Translations under genes and position numbers: made by a program
Shown here: positions 51,063 through 60,300 of the stretch, piece by piece
How positions within the stretch are numbered: the first letter of the stretch is position 1
Layout: the number at the start of each line of letters is the position of its first letter
Notes under the pieces: generated by a model
Seen by the model: the letters and a program-made list of their open reading frames with translations, nothing else
What the model was told of the DNA's origin: nothing
Databases searched by the model: none
Assembly: GCF_000092985.1 (NCBI RefSeq)
Contig: NC_014211.1
Span: 248,001 to 312,000 of the forward strand
Direction: 5' to 3'
DNA: 64,000 nt
DNA from: Nocardiopsis dassonvillei subsp. dassonvillei DSM 43111
Lineage (GTDB): Bacteria > Actinomycetota > Actinomycetes > Streptosporangiales > Streptosporangiaceae

Positions 51063-51572
51063 GTGGTCGAGCCCACCGGCATCGAAGACGTCGAGCAGGA
51101 GTACGTGGAGAACCCGGAGGAGTTCCCCTCCGAGTACACCAGCGAGTCCGACGAGAACGCCGCCGCCTACGTCCCCACCGCGTCCGGCCCCAGCGCCGGT
51201 ACCGGTCGCCGCAAGCAGGCCGTCGCCCGTGTCCGCATCGCCCCCGGTTCGGGCGAGTGGAAGGTCAACGGCAAGTCGCTTGAGGCGTACTTCCCGGACA
51301 AGGTCCACCAGCAGACCATCAAGGAGCCGTTCGTCTCCCTCGGGTTCGACGGCGCCTACGACGTCTTCGCCCGTCTCGACGGCGGCGGCACCAGCGGCCA
51401 GGCCGGCGCCCTGCGTCACGGCATCGCCCGCGCGCTGGCGTCCCTGGACCCGGAGAACAACCGCCCGACCCTCAAGAAGGCCGGTTTCCTGACCCGCGAC
51501 GCCCGCGAGGTGGAGCGCAAGAAGGCCGGTCTCAAGAAGGCGCGCAAGGCTCCCCAGTTCTCCAAGCGCTAG
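51063..51572 (+). CDS. rpsI: 30S ribosomal protein S9
   Basis: 169 residues. An acidic N-terminal extension of about 40 residues (MVEPTGIEDVEQEYVENPEE) precedes the S9 core (GRRKQAVARVRIAPGSGEW). It ends with the conserved KKARKAPQFSKR tail that contacts P-site tRNA. GTG at 51063 after CACGAGGAGAACC. Confidence 0.97.
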   Translation: MVEPTGIEDVEQEYVENPEEFPSEYTSESDENAAAYVPTASGPSAGTGRRKQAVARVRIAPGSGEWKVNGKSLEAYFPDKVHQQTIKEPFVSLGFDGAYDVFARLDGGGTSGQAGALRHGIARALASLDPENNRPTLKKAGFLTRDAREVERKKAGLKKARKAPQFSKR

Positions 51573-51607
51573 TGCTCATGCGCCGGCACCCGCTCGGCTG
51601 AGCTTCG

Positions 51608-51657
51608 GCCCGTACGCCGTTCCCACCACCGGGGACGGCGTACGGGCTTTCGGTTTT
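51608..51657 (+). terminator. terminator of rplM-rpsI
   Basis: 17-bp stem (51608-51624 with 51631-51647, one T-G pair) and a 6-nt loop, followed by TTTCGGTTTT. Confidence 0.85.
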
Positions 51658-51737
51658 CCCGGTGGCTTGTCTGGGCCACCCTCGCTACTCCACCGGCGCC
51701 GTGACCCGGCGCCGTCGTCGAAAGGGGCTGTCCGCCT

Positions 51738-53075
51738 GTGGCTCGGCTGTTCGGAACAGATGGTGTACGCGGTGTCGCCGGTCGGGACCTGACCGCCGCC
51801 CTCGCGCTGGAGCTGTCCGTCGCGGCGGCGCGGGTGCTGACCCGCGGCGGCGACGGGGCGCGGCCCAAGGCCGTGGTGGGCCGCGACCCGCGCGCCTCCG
51901 GCGAGTTCCTCGAGGCCGCCGTCGTCGCGGGCCTGGCCAGCACCGGTGTGGACGTGGTGCGCGTGGGCGTGCTGCCCACCCCGGCCGTGGCCTACCTGAC
52001 CGGCGCGCTCGGCGCCGACTTCGGCGTGATGCTCTCCGCCAGCCACAACCCGGCCCCCGACAACGGCATCAAGTTCTTCGCGCGGGGCGGCCAGAAGCTG
52101 GAGGACGCCCTGGAGGAGGAGATCGAGGGCATGCTCGGCGTGCCCTCCACCCCCGCCGTGGGCGACCTCGTCGGCCGGGTCACCGACGCCGACGACGGCG
52201 CCGAGCGCTACGTCGAGCACGTGCTGGCCTCGGTGCCCCACAGCCTCAAGGGCCTCAAGGTCGTGGTGGACTGCGCCAACGGCGCCTCCGCCCTGGTCGC
52301 GCCCGAGGCGCTGCGCCGCGCGGGCGCGGAGGTCGTGGCGATCGGTGACCAGCCGGACGGCCACAACATCAACGACGGGTGCGGCTCCACCCACCTGGAG
52401 GTGCTCCAGGAGGCCGTCCGCCTGCACGGCGCGGACGCCGGTATCGCCAACGACGGCGACGCCGACCGCTGCCTGGCCGTGGACGCCGAGGGCCGCGTGG
52501 TGGACGGCGACCAGATCCTGGCGATCCTGGCCACCGAGGCCAAGGAGGAGGGCAGGCTCGCCCAGGACACGCTCGTGGTCACGGTCATGTCCAACCTGGG
52601 CCTGAAGCTGGCGATGGAGCGGGAGGGCATCACCGTGGTGGAGACCGCGGTGGGCGACCGCTACGTGCTGGAGGAGATGAAGCGCGGCGGGTTCGGCCTG
52701 GGCGGTGAGCAGTCCGGGCACGTGATCCTGCTGGAGCACGCCACCACCGGAGACGGCGTCCTGACCGGCCTGCACCTGCTGGCCGCGATGGCCCACCGCG
52801 AGCAGGGCCTGGCGGAGCTGGCCAAGGTGATGACCCGCCTGCCGCAGGTGCTCGTCAACGTGCCCGACGTGGACAAGGCCCGCGCCAAGGACTCCGCGGA
52901 GCTCGCGGCGGCCGTGCGCGAGGCCGAGGAGGAGCTGGGCGAGACCGGCCGGGTGCTGATCCGGCCCAGCGGGACCGAGCCCAAGGTCAGGGTCATGGTC
53001 GAGGCGCCGGAGCAGGAGCAGGCCACCGCGGTGGCCGAGCGGCTGGCCGCCGTGGTGCGCTCCGCACTCGGCTGA
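51738..53075 (+). CDS. glmM: phosphoglucosamine mutase
   Basis: 445 residues, MARLFGTDGVRGVAGRDLTA. The phosphoserine loop SASHNP places catalytic Ser102; the Mg2+ loop is DGDADRC; the C-terminal phosphate-binding RPSGTEPKVRVM is intact. It converts glucosamine-6-P to glucosamine-1-P on the way to UDP-GlcNAc, feeding peptidoglycan synthesis with MurB. GTG at 51738. The rplM-rpsI-glmM order is conserved in actinobacteria. Confidence 0.97.
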   Translation: MARLFGTDGVRGVAGRDLTAALALELSVAAARVLTRGGDGARPKAVVGRDPRASGEFLEAAVVAGLASTGVDVVRVGVLPTPAVAYLTGALGADFGVMLSASHNPAPDNGIKFFARGGQKLEDALEEEIEGMLGVPSTPAVGDLVGRVTDADDGAERYVEHVLASVPHSLKGLKVVVDCANGASALVAPEALRRAGAEVVAIGDQPDGHNINDGCGSTHLEVLQEAVRLHGADAGIANDGDADRCLAVDAEGRVVDGDQILAILATEAKEEGRLAQDTLVVTVMSNLGLKLAMEREGITVVETAVGDRYVLEEMKRGGFGLGGEQSGHVILLEHATTGDGVLTGLHLLAAMAHREQGLAELAKVMTRLPQVLVNVPDVDKARAKDSAELAAAVREAEEELGETGRVLIRPSGTEPKVRVMVEAPEQEQATAVAERLAAVVRSALG

Positions 53076-53305
53076 GGGCGGGACTCCTTCGGGGGCTCAA
53101 CGCCCCGTGCTCGGGCGTCTCGGAGGGGGAACCTCCGGTGCCTGCCGTGCGGTGGCCCGTTCCTGGCGATCGCGCGTCCGACACCCCCAGGACCCCACCG
53201 GCGCCCGAGCCTCCACGCGCGTCCGGGCACGCGGACGGCCGGGCGCGCGTTCTCATGTGTGGCTGACCCGCGGAGCGCGGGTCCGGGACGCTGGAGTTGG
53301 TCACG

Positions 53306-54334
53306 GTGGCGGACACGCGGTACGGGCACGCCCTGACGATCGGGGTGGACATCGGCGGGACGAAGGTCGCCGCCGGTGTGGTGACGCCCGGCGGGCGCAT
53401 CCTGGCCAGGCTGCGCACGGAGACCCCCGAACGCAGCAAGAGCCCGGCGGTTGTGGAGGACACGATCGTCTCGGTGGTGCGGGAGCTGCGCCGGGAGTTC
53501 CGGGTGCGCGCCGTGGGCGTGGGCGCCGCCGGTTTCGTCGACGAGCGGCGGGCCAACGTGCTGTTCGCCCCGCACCTGTCCTGGCGCCGGGAGCCGCTGC
53601 GCGAGGCCCTGGCCCTGCGGCTGGGGCTGCCCGTGGTGGTGGAGAACGACGCGAACGCCTCCGCCTGGGCCGAGGTGCGCGCCGGGGCGGGCCGGGGCGT
53701 GCACAACGTCGTGGTGGTGAACCTGGGCACGGGCATCGGCGGTGCGGTCGTGCTCGACGGGAACCTGCACCGGGGCCGGTACGGACTGGCCGGGGAGTTC
53801 GGGCACATGACGGTGGTGCCGGGCGGACACCGCTGCGAGTGCGGGAACCGGGGCTGCTGGGAGCAGTACGCCAGCGGCAACGCGCTGACGCGGGAGGCGC
53901 GGGAGCTGGTGGCCTCGCAGTCGCCGGTGGCGGACGCCCTGCACCAGGCGGTGGGCGGCGACGCCGCCCAGATCACCGGACCACTGGTCAGCGAGCTGGC
54001 GCGCAAGGGCGACCGCGCGTGCGTGGAGCTGATGCGCGAGGCCGGGCAGTGGCTGGGTTCGGGTCTGGCCAACCTGGCCGCGGCGTTCGACCCGGAGCTG
54101 TTCATCGTGGGCGGCGGCGTGTCCGAGGCGGGGGAACTGCTGCTGGAGCCCGCGAGGGAGGCGTTCGGGCGCAACCTCACGGGGCGCGGCTACCGTCCGG
54201 AGGCCCGGGTGGCGGCGGCCGAGCTGGGCAACGAGGCGGGCCTCATCGGCGCCGCGGACCTGGCCCGGGAGGCGCTGCCCCGGTGGCACCAGCGGCGCCG
54301 ACAGCGCCGCCTGGGGCGTTTCGGCAGGAGTTAG
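53306..54334 (+). CDS. ROK family sugar kinase (glucokinase-like)
   Basis: 342 residues from GTG 53306 (MADTRYGHALTIGVDIGGTK), where GGAG sits 9 nt upstream; the TTG at 53297 is too close to it. ATP-binding DIGGTK near the start, catalytic Asp in VVENDANASAWAE, and the ROK zinc motif CECGNRGCWEQYASG with the conserved EFGHM. No N-terminal helix-turn-helix, so it is a kinase rather than a repressor. The likely substrate is glucose (or ManNAc/GlcNAc). Its place next to glmM may be chance. Confidence 0.88.
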   Translation: MADTRYGHALTIGVDIGGTKVAAGVVTPGGRILARLRTETPERSKSPAVVEDTIVSVVRELRREFRVRAVGVGAAGFVDERRANVLFAPHLSWRREPLREALALRLGLPVVVENDANASAWAEVRAGAGRGVHNVVVVNLGTGIGGAVVLDGNLHRGRYGLAGEFGHMTVVPGGHRCECGNRGCWEQYASGNALTREARELVASQSPVADALHQAVGGDAAQITGPLVSELARKGDRACVELMREAGQWLGSGLANLAAAFDPELFIVGGGVSEAGELLLEPAREAFGRNLTGRGYRPEARVAAAELGNEAGLIGAADLAREALPRWHQRRRQRRLGRFGRS

Positions 54335-54402
54335 GGCCGGTCGGTCCCGTCGGGGGCGGCGGCGCGCGGCCGGAGCGTGGCGCGCGCCGCGTTGCGCGGG
54401 AC

Positions 54403-54996
54403 CTAGCGGGACAGCGCCCTCACGTCGATGTCGATCGGGAACGGCAGGTCCAGCTTGAGGCGTTCTCGAGCGACGGTGACAGGGATGTAGCGGGGTTCCT
54501 TCGTGCCGTCCAACTCGTAGACGTAGACAGCGGGTCCGTTCTCCTCGTGCTCTATCCGCCAGAAATGCGGGATACCCGCCTGCGCGTACTTGAGCGGTTT
54601 GGTGGAGCGATCCCGGTCCTGGGACTCCTTGGACACGATCTCCACAGTGAGGAGTACATCTTCGGGAGGGACGTGGGTGGCCTGGTACCAGTCGAGGTGC
54701 TCCTCGGCTCCCTCCGCGAACTCGTAGACGATGAGATCGGGCTCCGGGCGTTGGCGCTTGCCGAGCTTCATGGTCATTTCCGAGAGGACGTCGACGTTGG
54801 GAGGCGCCGCTTCCTCCAGACGGGCCGCGAGGCGGATCATGACCTTGGCGTGGAATCGGGTCTGGGGGGAAAGCAAGACAAGGGCTCCGTCGATGAGTTC
54901 CATCCGGGGCACTCCCGGGGGAAGGTTGTCCATGTCGTCGGCGGTCCAGCCGCCGGGCGGGGGCATGAACCAGTCGGGGAGCGGCTCAGCGGTCAT
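54403..54996 (-). CDS. Uma2 family (DUF820) restriction-endonuclease-like protein
   Basis: 197 residues. The PD-(D/E)xK-like core has Asp in RPEPDLIVYEF and Glu in DVLLTVEIVSKES, followed by STKPLKYAQAGIPHFWRIE, the typical Uma2 pattern. The N-terminal MPPPGGWTADDMDNLPPGV is also usual. ATG at 54996 after GGGAGGTTTCG on the minus strand. The family expands in cyanobacteria and actinobacteria; its biological role is not known. Codon use is somewhat less GC-rich than its neighbours, which may hint at transfer. Confidence 0.88.
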   Translation of the reverse strand: MTAEPLPDWFMPPPGGWTADDMDNLPPGVPRMELIDGALVLLSPQTRFHAKVMIRLAARLEEAAPPNVDVLSEMTMKLGKRQRPEPDLIVYEFAEGAEEHLDWYQATHVPPEDVLLTVEIVSKESQDRDRSTKPLKYAQAGIPHFWRIEHEENGPAVYVYELDGTKEPRYIPVTVARERLKLDLPFPIDIDVRALSR

Positions 54997-55152
54997 CGAA
55001 ACCTCCCGGGTCGATTCCTGAGCCCATGCTAATGCGGTCGTCATCGCCATGACAGGACGGTAGCGCTCCGTGACCACGGTGCACGGAGGTTCCGCGAAGA
55101 ACTCCGGATTCCGGGTGAAAGTCCTGTTCGGAGGGGCTACCCGCAATTAACC

Positions 55153-55192
55153 GAACCTGGTTCTAGTGCGGAGGTCGCATCCTCTGTAGAGT
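55153..55192 (+). promoter_or_regulatory. operator-like palindrome and -10 box of a probable leaderless transcript
   Basis: GAACCTGGTTC (55153-55163) is a perfect odd palindrome of the type bound by TetR-family regulators. TAGAGT (55187-55192) is a -10 whose expected start point falls on the ATG at 55199, which also lacks a Shine-Dalgarno; hence a leaderless mRNA is inferred. Confidence 0.5.
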
Positions 55193-55198
55193 TCCGCC

Positions 55199-55972
55199 AT
55201 GGATCTCAACGCAATCTCCGCCCTCGTCTCGGGCGGCGCGAGTGGCCTGGGTGAGGCCACCGCCAGGGAGCTCGCCTCCGCGGGCGCGACCGTCGTCGTC
55301 GCCGACCTCAACGCCGAGCGCGGGGAGGCCGTCGCCAAGGAGATCGGCGGTGTCTTCGTGCGCACCGACGTCTCCCAGGAGGACCAGGTCAAGGCCGCGG
55401 TCCAGGCCGCCGTCGACACCGGCAAACCCTTCCGGGTGGCCGTGTCCTGCGCGGGCATCGGCTGGGCCACCCGCACCGTCGACCGCAGTGGAAACCCCCA
55501 CGACCTGGACAGCTACCAGAAGGTCATCCAGGTCAACCTCATCGGCACCTTCAACGTGCTGCGCCTGGCCGCGGCCGAGATCGCCAAGACGGAGCCGGTC
55601 AACGAGGACGGCGAACGCGGCTCCATCGTCAACACCGCCTCCCTCGCCGGCATCGAGGGCCAGATCGGCCAGATCGCCTACTCCTCCTCCAAGGGCGGCG
55701 TCATCGGCATGACCCTCCCGGCCGCCCGCGACCTCGCGGCCGTCGGCATCACCGTCAACACCATCGCCCCCGGCATCCTGGAGACGCCCATCTACGGCGA
55801 GGGCGAGGCCGCCGAGGAGTTCAAGCGGCGCCTGGCCGCGCCGGTTCCCTTCCCCAAGCGCCTGGGCACCGCCGAGGAGTTCGGCCGGCTCGCCCGGGCC
55901 CTGCTGGAGATCAGCTACGTCAACGGCGAGGTCGTCCGCATCGACGGCGCGCTGCGCATGCCGCCGAAGTAG
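55199..55972 (+). CDS. SDR family oxidoreductase (3-hydroxyacyl-CoA dehydrogenase type II-like)
   Basis: 257 residues. Rossmann motif SGGASGLGEA (residues 11-20), SCAGIG, catalytic Ser148 (NTASLAG), Tyr161 and Lys165 (YSSSK). The long loop after residue 90 and GRLARALLEISYVNGEVVRIDGALRM resemble HSD17B10-type 3-hydroxyacyl-CoA dehydrogenases. With the enoyl-CoA hydratase 10 nt downstream it probably serves fatty acyl-CoA or branched-chain degradation. ATG at 55199 without a ribosome-binding site. Confidence 0.9.
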   Translation: MDLNAISALVSGGASGLGEATARELASAGATVVVADLNAERGEAVAKEIGGVFVRTDVSQEDQVKAAVQAAVDTGKPFRVAVSCAGIGWATRTVDRSGNPHDLDSYQKVIQVNLIGTFNVLRLAAAEIAKTEPVNEDGERGSIVNTASLAGIEGQIGQIAYSSSKGGVIGMTLPAARDLAAVGITVNTIAPGILETPIYGEGEAAEEFKRRLAAPVPFPKRLGTAEEFGRLARALLEISYVNGEVVRIDGALRMPPK

Positions 55973-55982
55973 GGAGGGCACC

Positions 55983-56747
55983 GTGTCCGACGAGGTTCTC
56001 TACACCGCCGAGGACGGCGTCGCCGTCATCACCATCAACCGGCCCCAGGCCAGGAACGCGGTCAACGCCGCGGTCGCCGCACGCGTCGCCGAGGCGCTCG
56101 ACGACCTCGACGCGCGCAAGGATCTGAGCGTCGGCATCATCACCGGCGCGGGCGGCACCTTCTGCGCCGGGATGGACCTCAAGGCCTTCATGCGCGGCGA
56201 GGTCCCGCTGGTGGAGGGGCGCGGGTTCGGCGGCTTCGCCGAGCGCCCGCCGCGCAAGCCGCTGATCGCCGCCGTGGAGGGGTACGCCCTCGCGGGCGGG
56301 TTCGAGGCCGTGCTGGCCTGCGACCTGGTCGTGGCCGCCGAGGACGCCAGGTTCGGCATCCCCGAGGTCAAGCGCGGCCTGGTCGCCGGTGCGGGCGGCC
56401 TGCTGCGCCTCCAGCACCGCATCCCGCGCAACATCGCGATGGAGCTCGCACTGACCGGCGACTTCGTCGAGACCCCGCGCCTGGCCGAACTCGGGCTGGT
56501 CAACCGGGTCACCGCCAGTGGCGGGGCCCTGGAGGGCGCACGCGAGCTGGCGGCCCGCATCACCGCCAACGGCCCGCTGGCGGTGCGGGTGTCCAAGGAG
56601 GTCATCACCTCCTCCGGCGACTGGTCCACCGAGCAGATGTGGGAGAAGCAGAACGAGCTGACGGGCCCGGTGTTCGTCAGCCACGACGCCATGGAGGGCG
56701 CGGCGGCCTTCGCCGAGAAGCGCGCCCCCGTGTGGAGGGGTGAGTAG
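55983..56747 (+). CDS. enoyl-CoA hydratase/isomerase (crotonase) family
   Basis: 254 residues. Oxyanion-hole segments GTFCAGMDLKAF and GYALAGGFE, with both catalytic glutamates in place (Glu108 and Glu128 in GIPEVKRGL), so hydratase activity is likely. It adds water to 2-enoyl-CoA; together with the SDR it gives two consecutive beta-oxidation steps. GTG at 55983 after GGGAGGGCACC, 10 nt after the SDR stop: a two-gene operon. Confidence 0.93.
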   Translation: MSDEVLYTAEDGVAVITINRPQARNAVNAAVAARVAEALDDLDARKDLSVGIITGAGGTFCAGMDLKAFMRGEVPLVEGRGFGGFAERPPRKPLIAAVEGYALAGGFEAVLACDLVVAAEDARFGIPEVKRGLVAGAGGLLRLQHRIPRNIAMELALTGDFVETPRLAELGLVNRVTASGGALEGARELAARITANGPLAVRVSKEVITSSGDWSTEQMWEKQNELTGPVFVSHDAMEGAAAFAEKRAPVWRGE

Positions 56748-57189
56748 GCCCCCGGACGCCGTGCGGCGGTCGTCCCCCCGCCCGGGGGCGGCCGCCGTCC
56801 GCTGTCGGGGGCGACGGGGGCCGGTGCGCGCCCGCGCCCCGGCCCCGCGGGACTCCGGGGTCTTCGGGGGTCCTGACCTGCCGAGGACCCCGGACCGCCG
56901 TGGAGTGTCGTGCGTCACGGACGGGGGTGACGGGATCCAAGGCGCGCCGCCGCCCCCGGGCGCACGGGCCGCGGACCGCCGCGGCGGGCGCCCCCGGCGC
57001 CTTCCCCGCGGGCGCCGCGGCCGGGCCCTGCCGAGGCCGACACGTCCGAGGTGGGAGCGCTTTCGCGGGCGTGTGCCCCCCTCCTCGCGCCCGCGGGCGA
57101 AGGGTTCGCCTCCCCTGACCCGACCCGGCGGCCTCCCCCGCGCCCCCTCCCGCCCGGGCGGGGAGGAAGTTCACGCAATTCCAGACGGT
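56748..57189 (+). other. gene-free GC-rich region
   Basis: About 440 bp with no supported gene. It holds a GC-rich hairpin soon after the hydratase stop and GGGGTCCT/AGGACCCC (56867-56891), either of which could terminate the operon. Long open frames here on both strands lack ribosome-binding sites and protein-like composition. Confidence 0.5.
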
Positions 57190-57218
57190 TTGAAGTCATG
57201 GGTTAACCTGGGTTCTAC
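57190..57218 (+). promoter_or_regulatory. candidate promoter of the teichoic-acid-type transferase gene
   Basis: TTGAAG (57190-57195), 17-nt spacer, TTCTAC (57213-57218), in an AT-richer patch. A hairpin CCTGTCAG/CTGACAGG (57238-57271) would lie in the leader. Confidence 0.5.
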
Positions 57219-57381
57219 TTTGCCCACCTTGTCCTGTCCTGTCAGTCGTTCCGTCTCTGCGGGCTGACAGGAGCGGGAGCCTGATCCACCCTCCCCCCAC
57301 ACCCGGTAGACCGGGCGCGCGCTGGCGCGACCTCCGCTGTGCGACGGGTGTGTTCGGATCCGCGGAGCCTTGGAGTCATTT

Positions 57382-60300
57382 GTGGTCGCACTCAGTGTCG
57401 TCGTACCCATCTACAACGTCGAGAGGTATCTCGACGAGTGCCTGCGCTCCCTTCAGGTGCAGACGTGGGACGATCTCGAGGTCGTGATGGTGGACGACGG
57501 GTCCCCGGACGGCAGCGCGGCCATCGCGGCCCGATACGCCGAGCAGGACCCCCGCTTCCGGCTGATCCAGCAGGAGAACGGCGGCCTGGGCGCCGCCCGC
57601 AACACCGGCATCGAGCACGCGCGCGGCGACTTCCTGACCTTCGTGGACAGCGACGACGTGATCCCGTCCTACGCGTTCGGCTACCACCTGGAGAGCCTGC
57701 GCCGGAGCGGCTCGGACTTCTCCAGCGGCAACGTCCACCGCCTCAACGAGCTGGGCACGCGCCAGTCGCCGATGCACCGCAGGATCTTCCGCACCGCGAA
57801 GACCGGCACGCACATCACGCGCGAGGACACGCTCCTGGTGGACCGGCTGGCCACCAACAAGGTCTGGCGCCGCTCCTTCTGGGACAGGCACGGGATGACC
57901 TTCCCCGTCGGTGTCCTGCACGAGGACATCCCCGTGGCCATCCCCCTGCACTTCCTCGCCGAGTCGGTGGACGTGCTCTCCGCGCCCGTCTACCTCTGGC
58001 GCGAGCGCCCGAGCGACGACAAGTCCATCACCCAGGACCGGCTGCGACCCCAGGCCCTGGAGGACCGCGTCAGCGCGGTCACCAAGGTCAGCGACTTCCT
58101 CAGGGAGAACCAGCCGCCCCTCCAGAAGCGCCGGTGGGACGCGGTGGCGCTCGGCAGCGACCTGCGCCTCTTCCTCCAGGTGCTCGACCGGGCCGACGCG
58201 GACTTCACCCGGCGGCTCGTCGAGCTCGGCAACGCCTACCTGGACCAGGTGGACGACAAGGTGCTGCGCGACCTCCCCGCCATCGAGCGCCTCAAGTGGC
58301 ACCTCATCCGGCAGCGCAAGGTCGAGCAGCTGCGCGAGGTCATCGTCTTCAACAAGAGCGCCGAGCACAAGAAGGCCAAGATCGTCCGGCACGGGATCCG
58401 CTACTACGCGGACTACCCGTTCAAGGACGACCCCGCCCAGGGCGTGCCGCGCTCGGTCTACCGCGTGCGCTCGGAGCTCAAGCTCCGCCAGAAGGCCGAG
58501 GAGCTCACCTGGGTCGACGGCAAGCTCGTCGTCGGGGGCCGGGTCTGCCTGAAGTACCTGCGGCCCAACAAGCGCCTCCAGCAGCAGGTCCGCGCCTGGG
58601 CGGTCAACGCCGAGGACGGCAGGCGCGTGCGGCTGAGCACGACCACGCACCAGGCCAACGAGTTCCGGCTCGCCCCGACGGTGGCCACCTCCCGCAAGGA
58701 CTGGGGCGGCTACCGGATCGTCATCGACCCCGCCGAGCTGGGGGACGAGGGCGACTGGTACGTGGAGCTGGGCGTGGTCAACCGCGGCTTCCGCCGTGTG
58801 GACCGCCTCAAGAAGCCCGCCGCGGCCGACGTCCGGATGCTCGGCCCCGAGCAGGTCCGGCCGGGCGTGTGGGCCCGCCCGCACTGGGTGGACGACTTCG
58901 AGCTGCGCCTGACCGTCGAGCGACCGGCGGTCGTCCTGGACGGCTCCGCGGTCGAGGGCTCCTCCCTGGTCCTGAGCGGCCGGGCGACGGGAACCCCGAC
59001 CGAGGGCCTGAGCGCCTACGTCCAGCGCTTCCCCGGCGACGTCGAGGTCCCGGCGAAGGTGGAGACCGACGGCGCGTCCGTGCGCGTGCTCGCCGACCTG
59101 GCCGCCCTCACCGACGGCTACCAGGACAGGGACGCCATCGCGGGCAGCGACCCCTACGAGGACTGGTCGGTCCACCTCCGGGACGGCTCCGGCCGCTCCC
59201 GGTGGATCCCCTTCGCCGAGGACGGCCCCGAGGGCCGCTACGCGCACTCCGGCCTGAGCGTGCGGGTGCTCCCCGACTTCGCCGGGCGTACCAGGGTCCG
59301 GGTGGAGCGGCCCCAGCCCCTGCTCACCGCCGTCTCCTGGGACGACGACGTCCTCGACCTGCGGGGCGACTTCCCCGAGACCCCCACGGGAGAGCTCTCC
59401 CTGGTGGTCAAGGCCGTCGGCCGGATGGAGGAGCACCTGTTCCCGGTGGAGGCCGCGGACGGCCGGTTCTCGGCCTCCGTCCCGCCCACCGCGATCCCCA
59501 ACTTCGGCACGAAGGTGCCCCTCACGCCCGGCAACTACCGCTTCCTGCTGCGCACCGCCACCGGCGACAACCAGTGGGACGACCGCCGGATCGGCTTCTC
59601 GCGGGAGCTGCGCACCGCCAAGTTCCCCGCCCCCGAGAAGGAGGGCGGCTTCGACCTGGAGCTCAAGCCGGACGGCCGCGGGTGGCCCGTGCTGCGCCTG
59701 GGCTCGGTGCTGCGTCCGGAGGAGCAGGGGTCCTACGCGCAGCAGGTCCTGCGCGAGGAGGTCTACCCCAAGCTGCGCCGCAAGCCGGTGCTGCCCGGCA
59801 TCGTCTTCGACAGCTACACCGGCAAGCAGTTCTCCGACAGCCCGCGGGACATGTACGAGGAACTGCGGCGCCGCGGCGTGGAGACGCCGATGTCGTGGAT
59901 GGTGCGCAACCGCCAGATCACCCTGCCCCCGGGGCTGACCGAGGTCCGGCACACGAGCCGCGAGTACTTCGAGGCGCTGGCGCGCTCGGAGTTCATCGTC
60001 TCCAACGCCCACCTGCCCATGTGGTTCGAGAAGCAGCCCGGGCAGAAGGTCGTGCAGACCTGGCACGGGTCGATGCTCAAGCGCATCGGCTTCGACATCG
60101 AGCACGTCCAGTTCGCGGGCCGCAACTACCACGACCGGCTCCGGCACGAGACCAACCAGTGGGACTACCTGGTCTCCCCGAGCCCCTGGGCGACCCCGAT
60201 CCTGCGCCGCGCCTTCGGCTTCGAGAACGAGATCCTGGAGACCGGCTACCCGCGCAACGACATCTTCCACCGCCCCGAGCGCGAGGCGGTGACGGAGGCG

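Noticed and set aside
56740..57267. Long forward and reverse frames after the enoyl-CoA hydratase gene
   Set aside because: Pure Pro/Arg/Gly composition in a GC-rich spacer with hairpins; no start signal.
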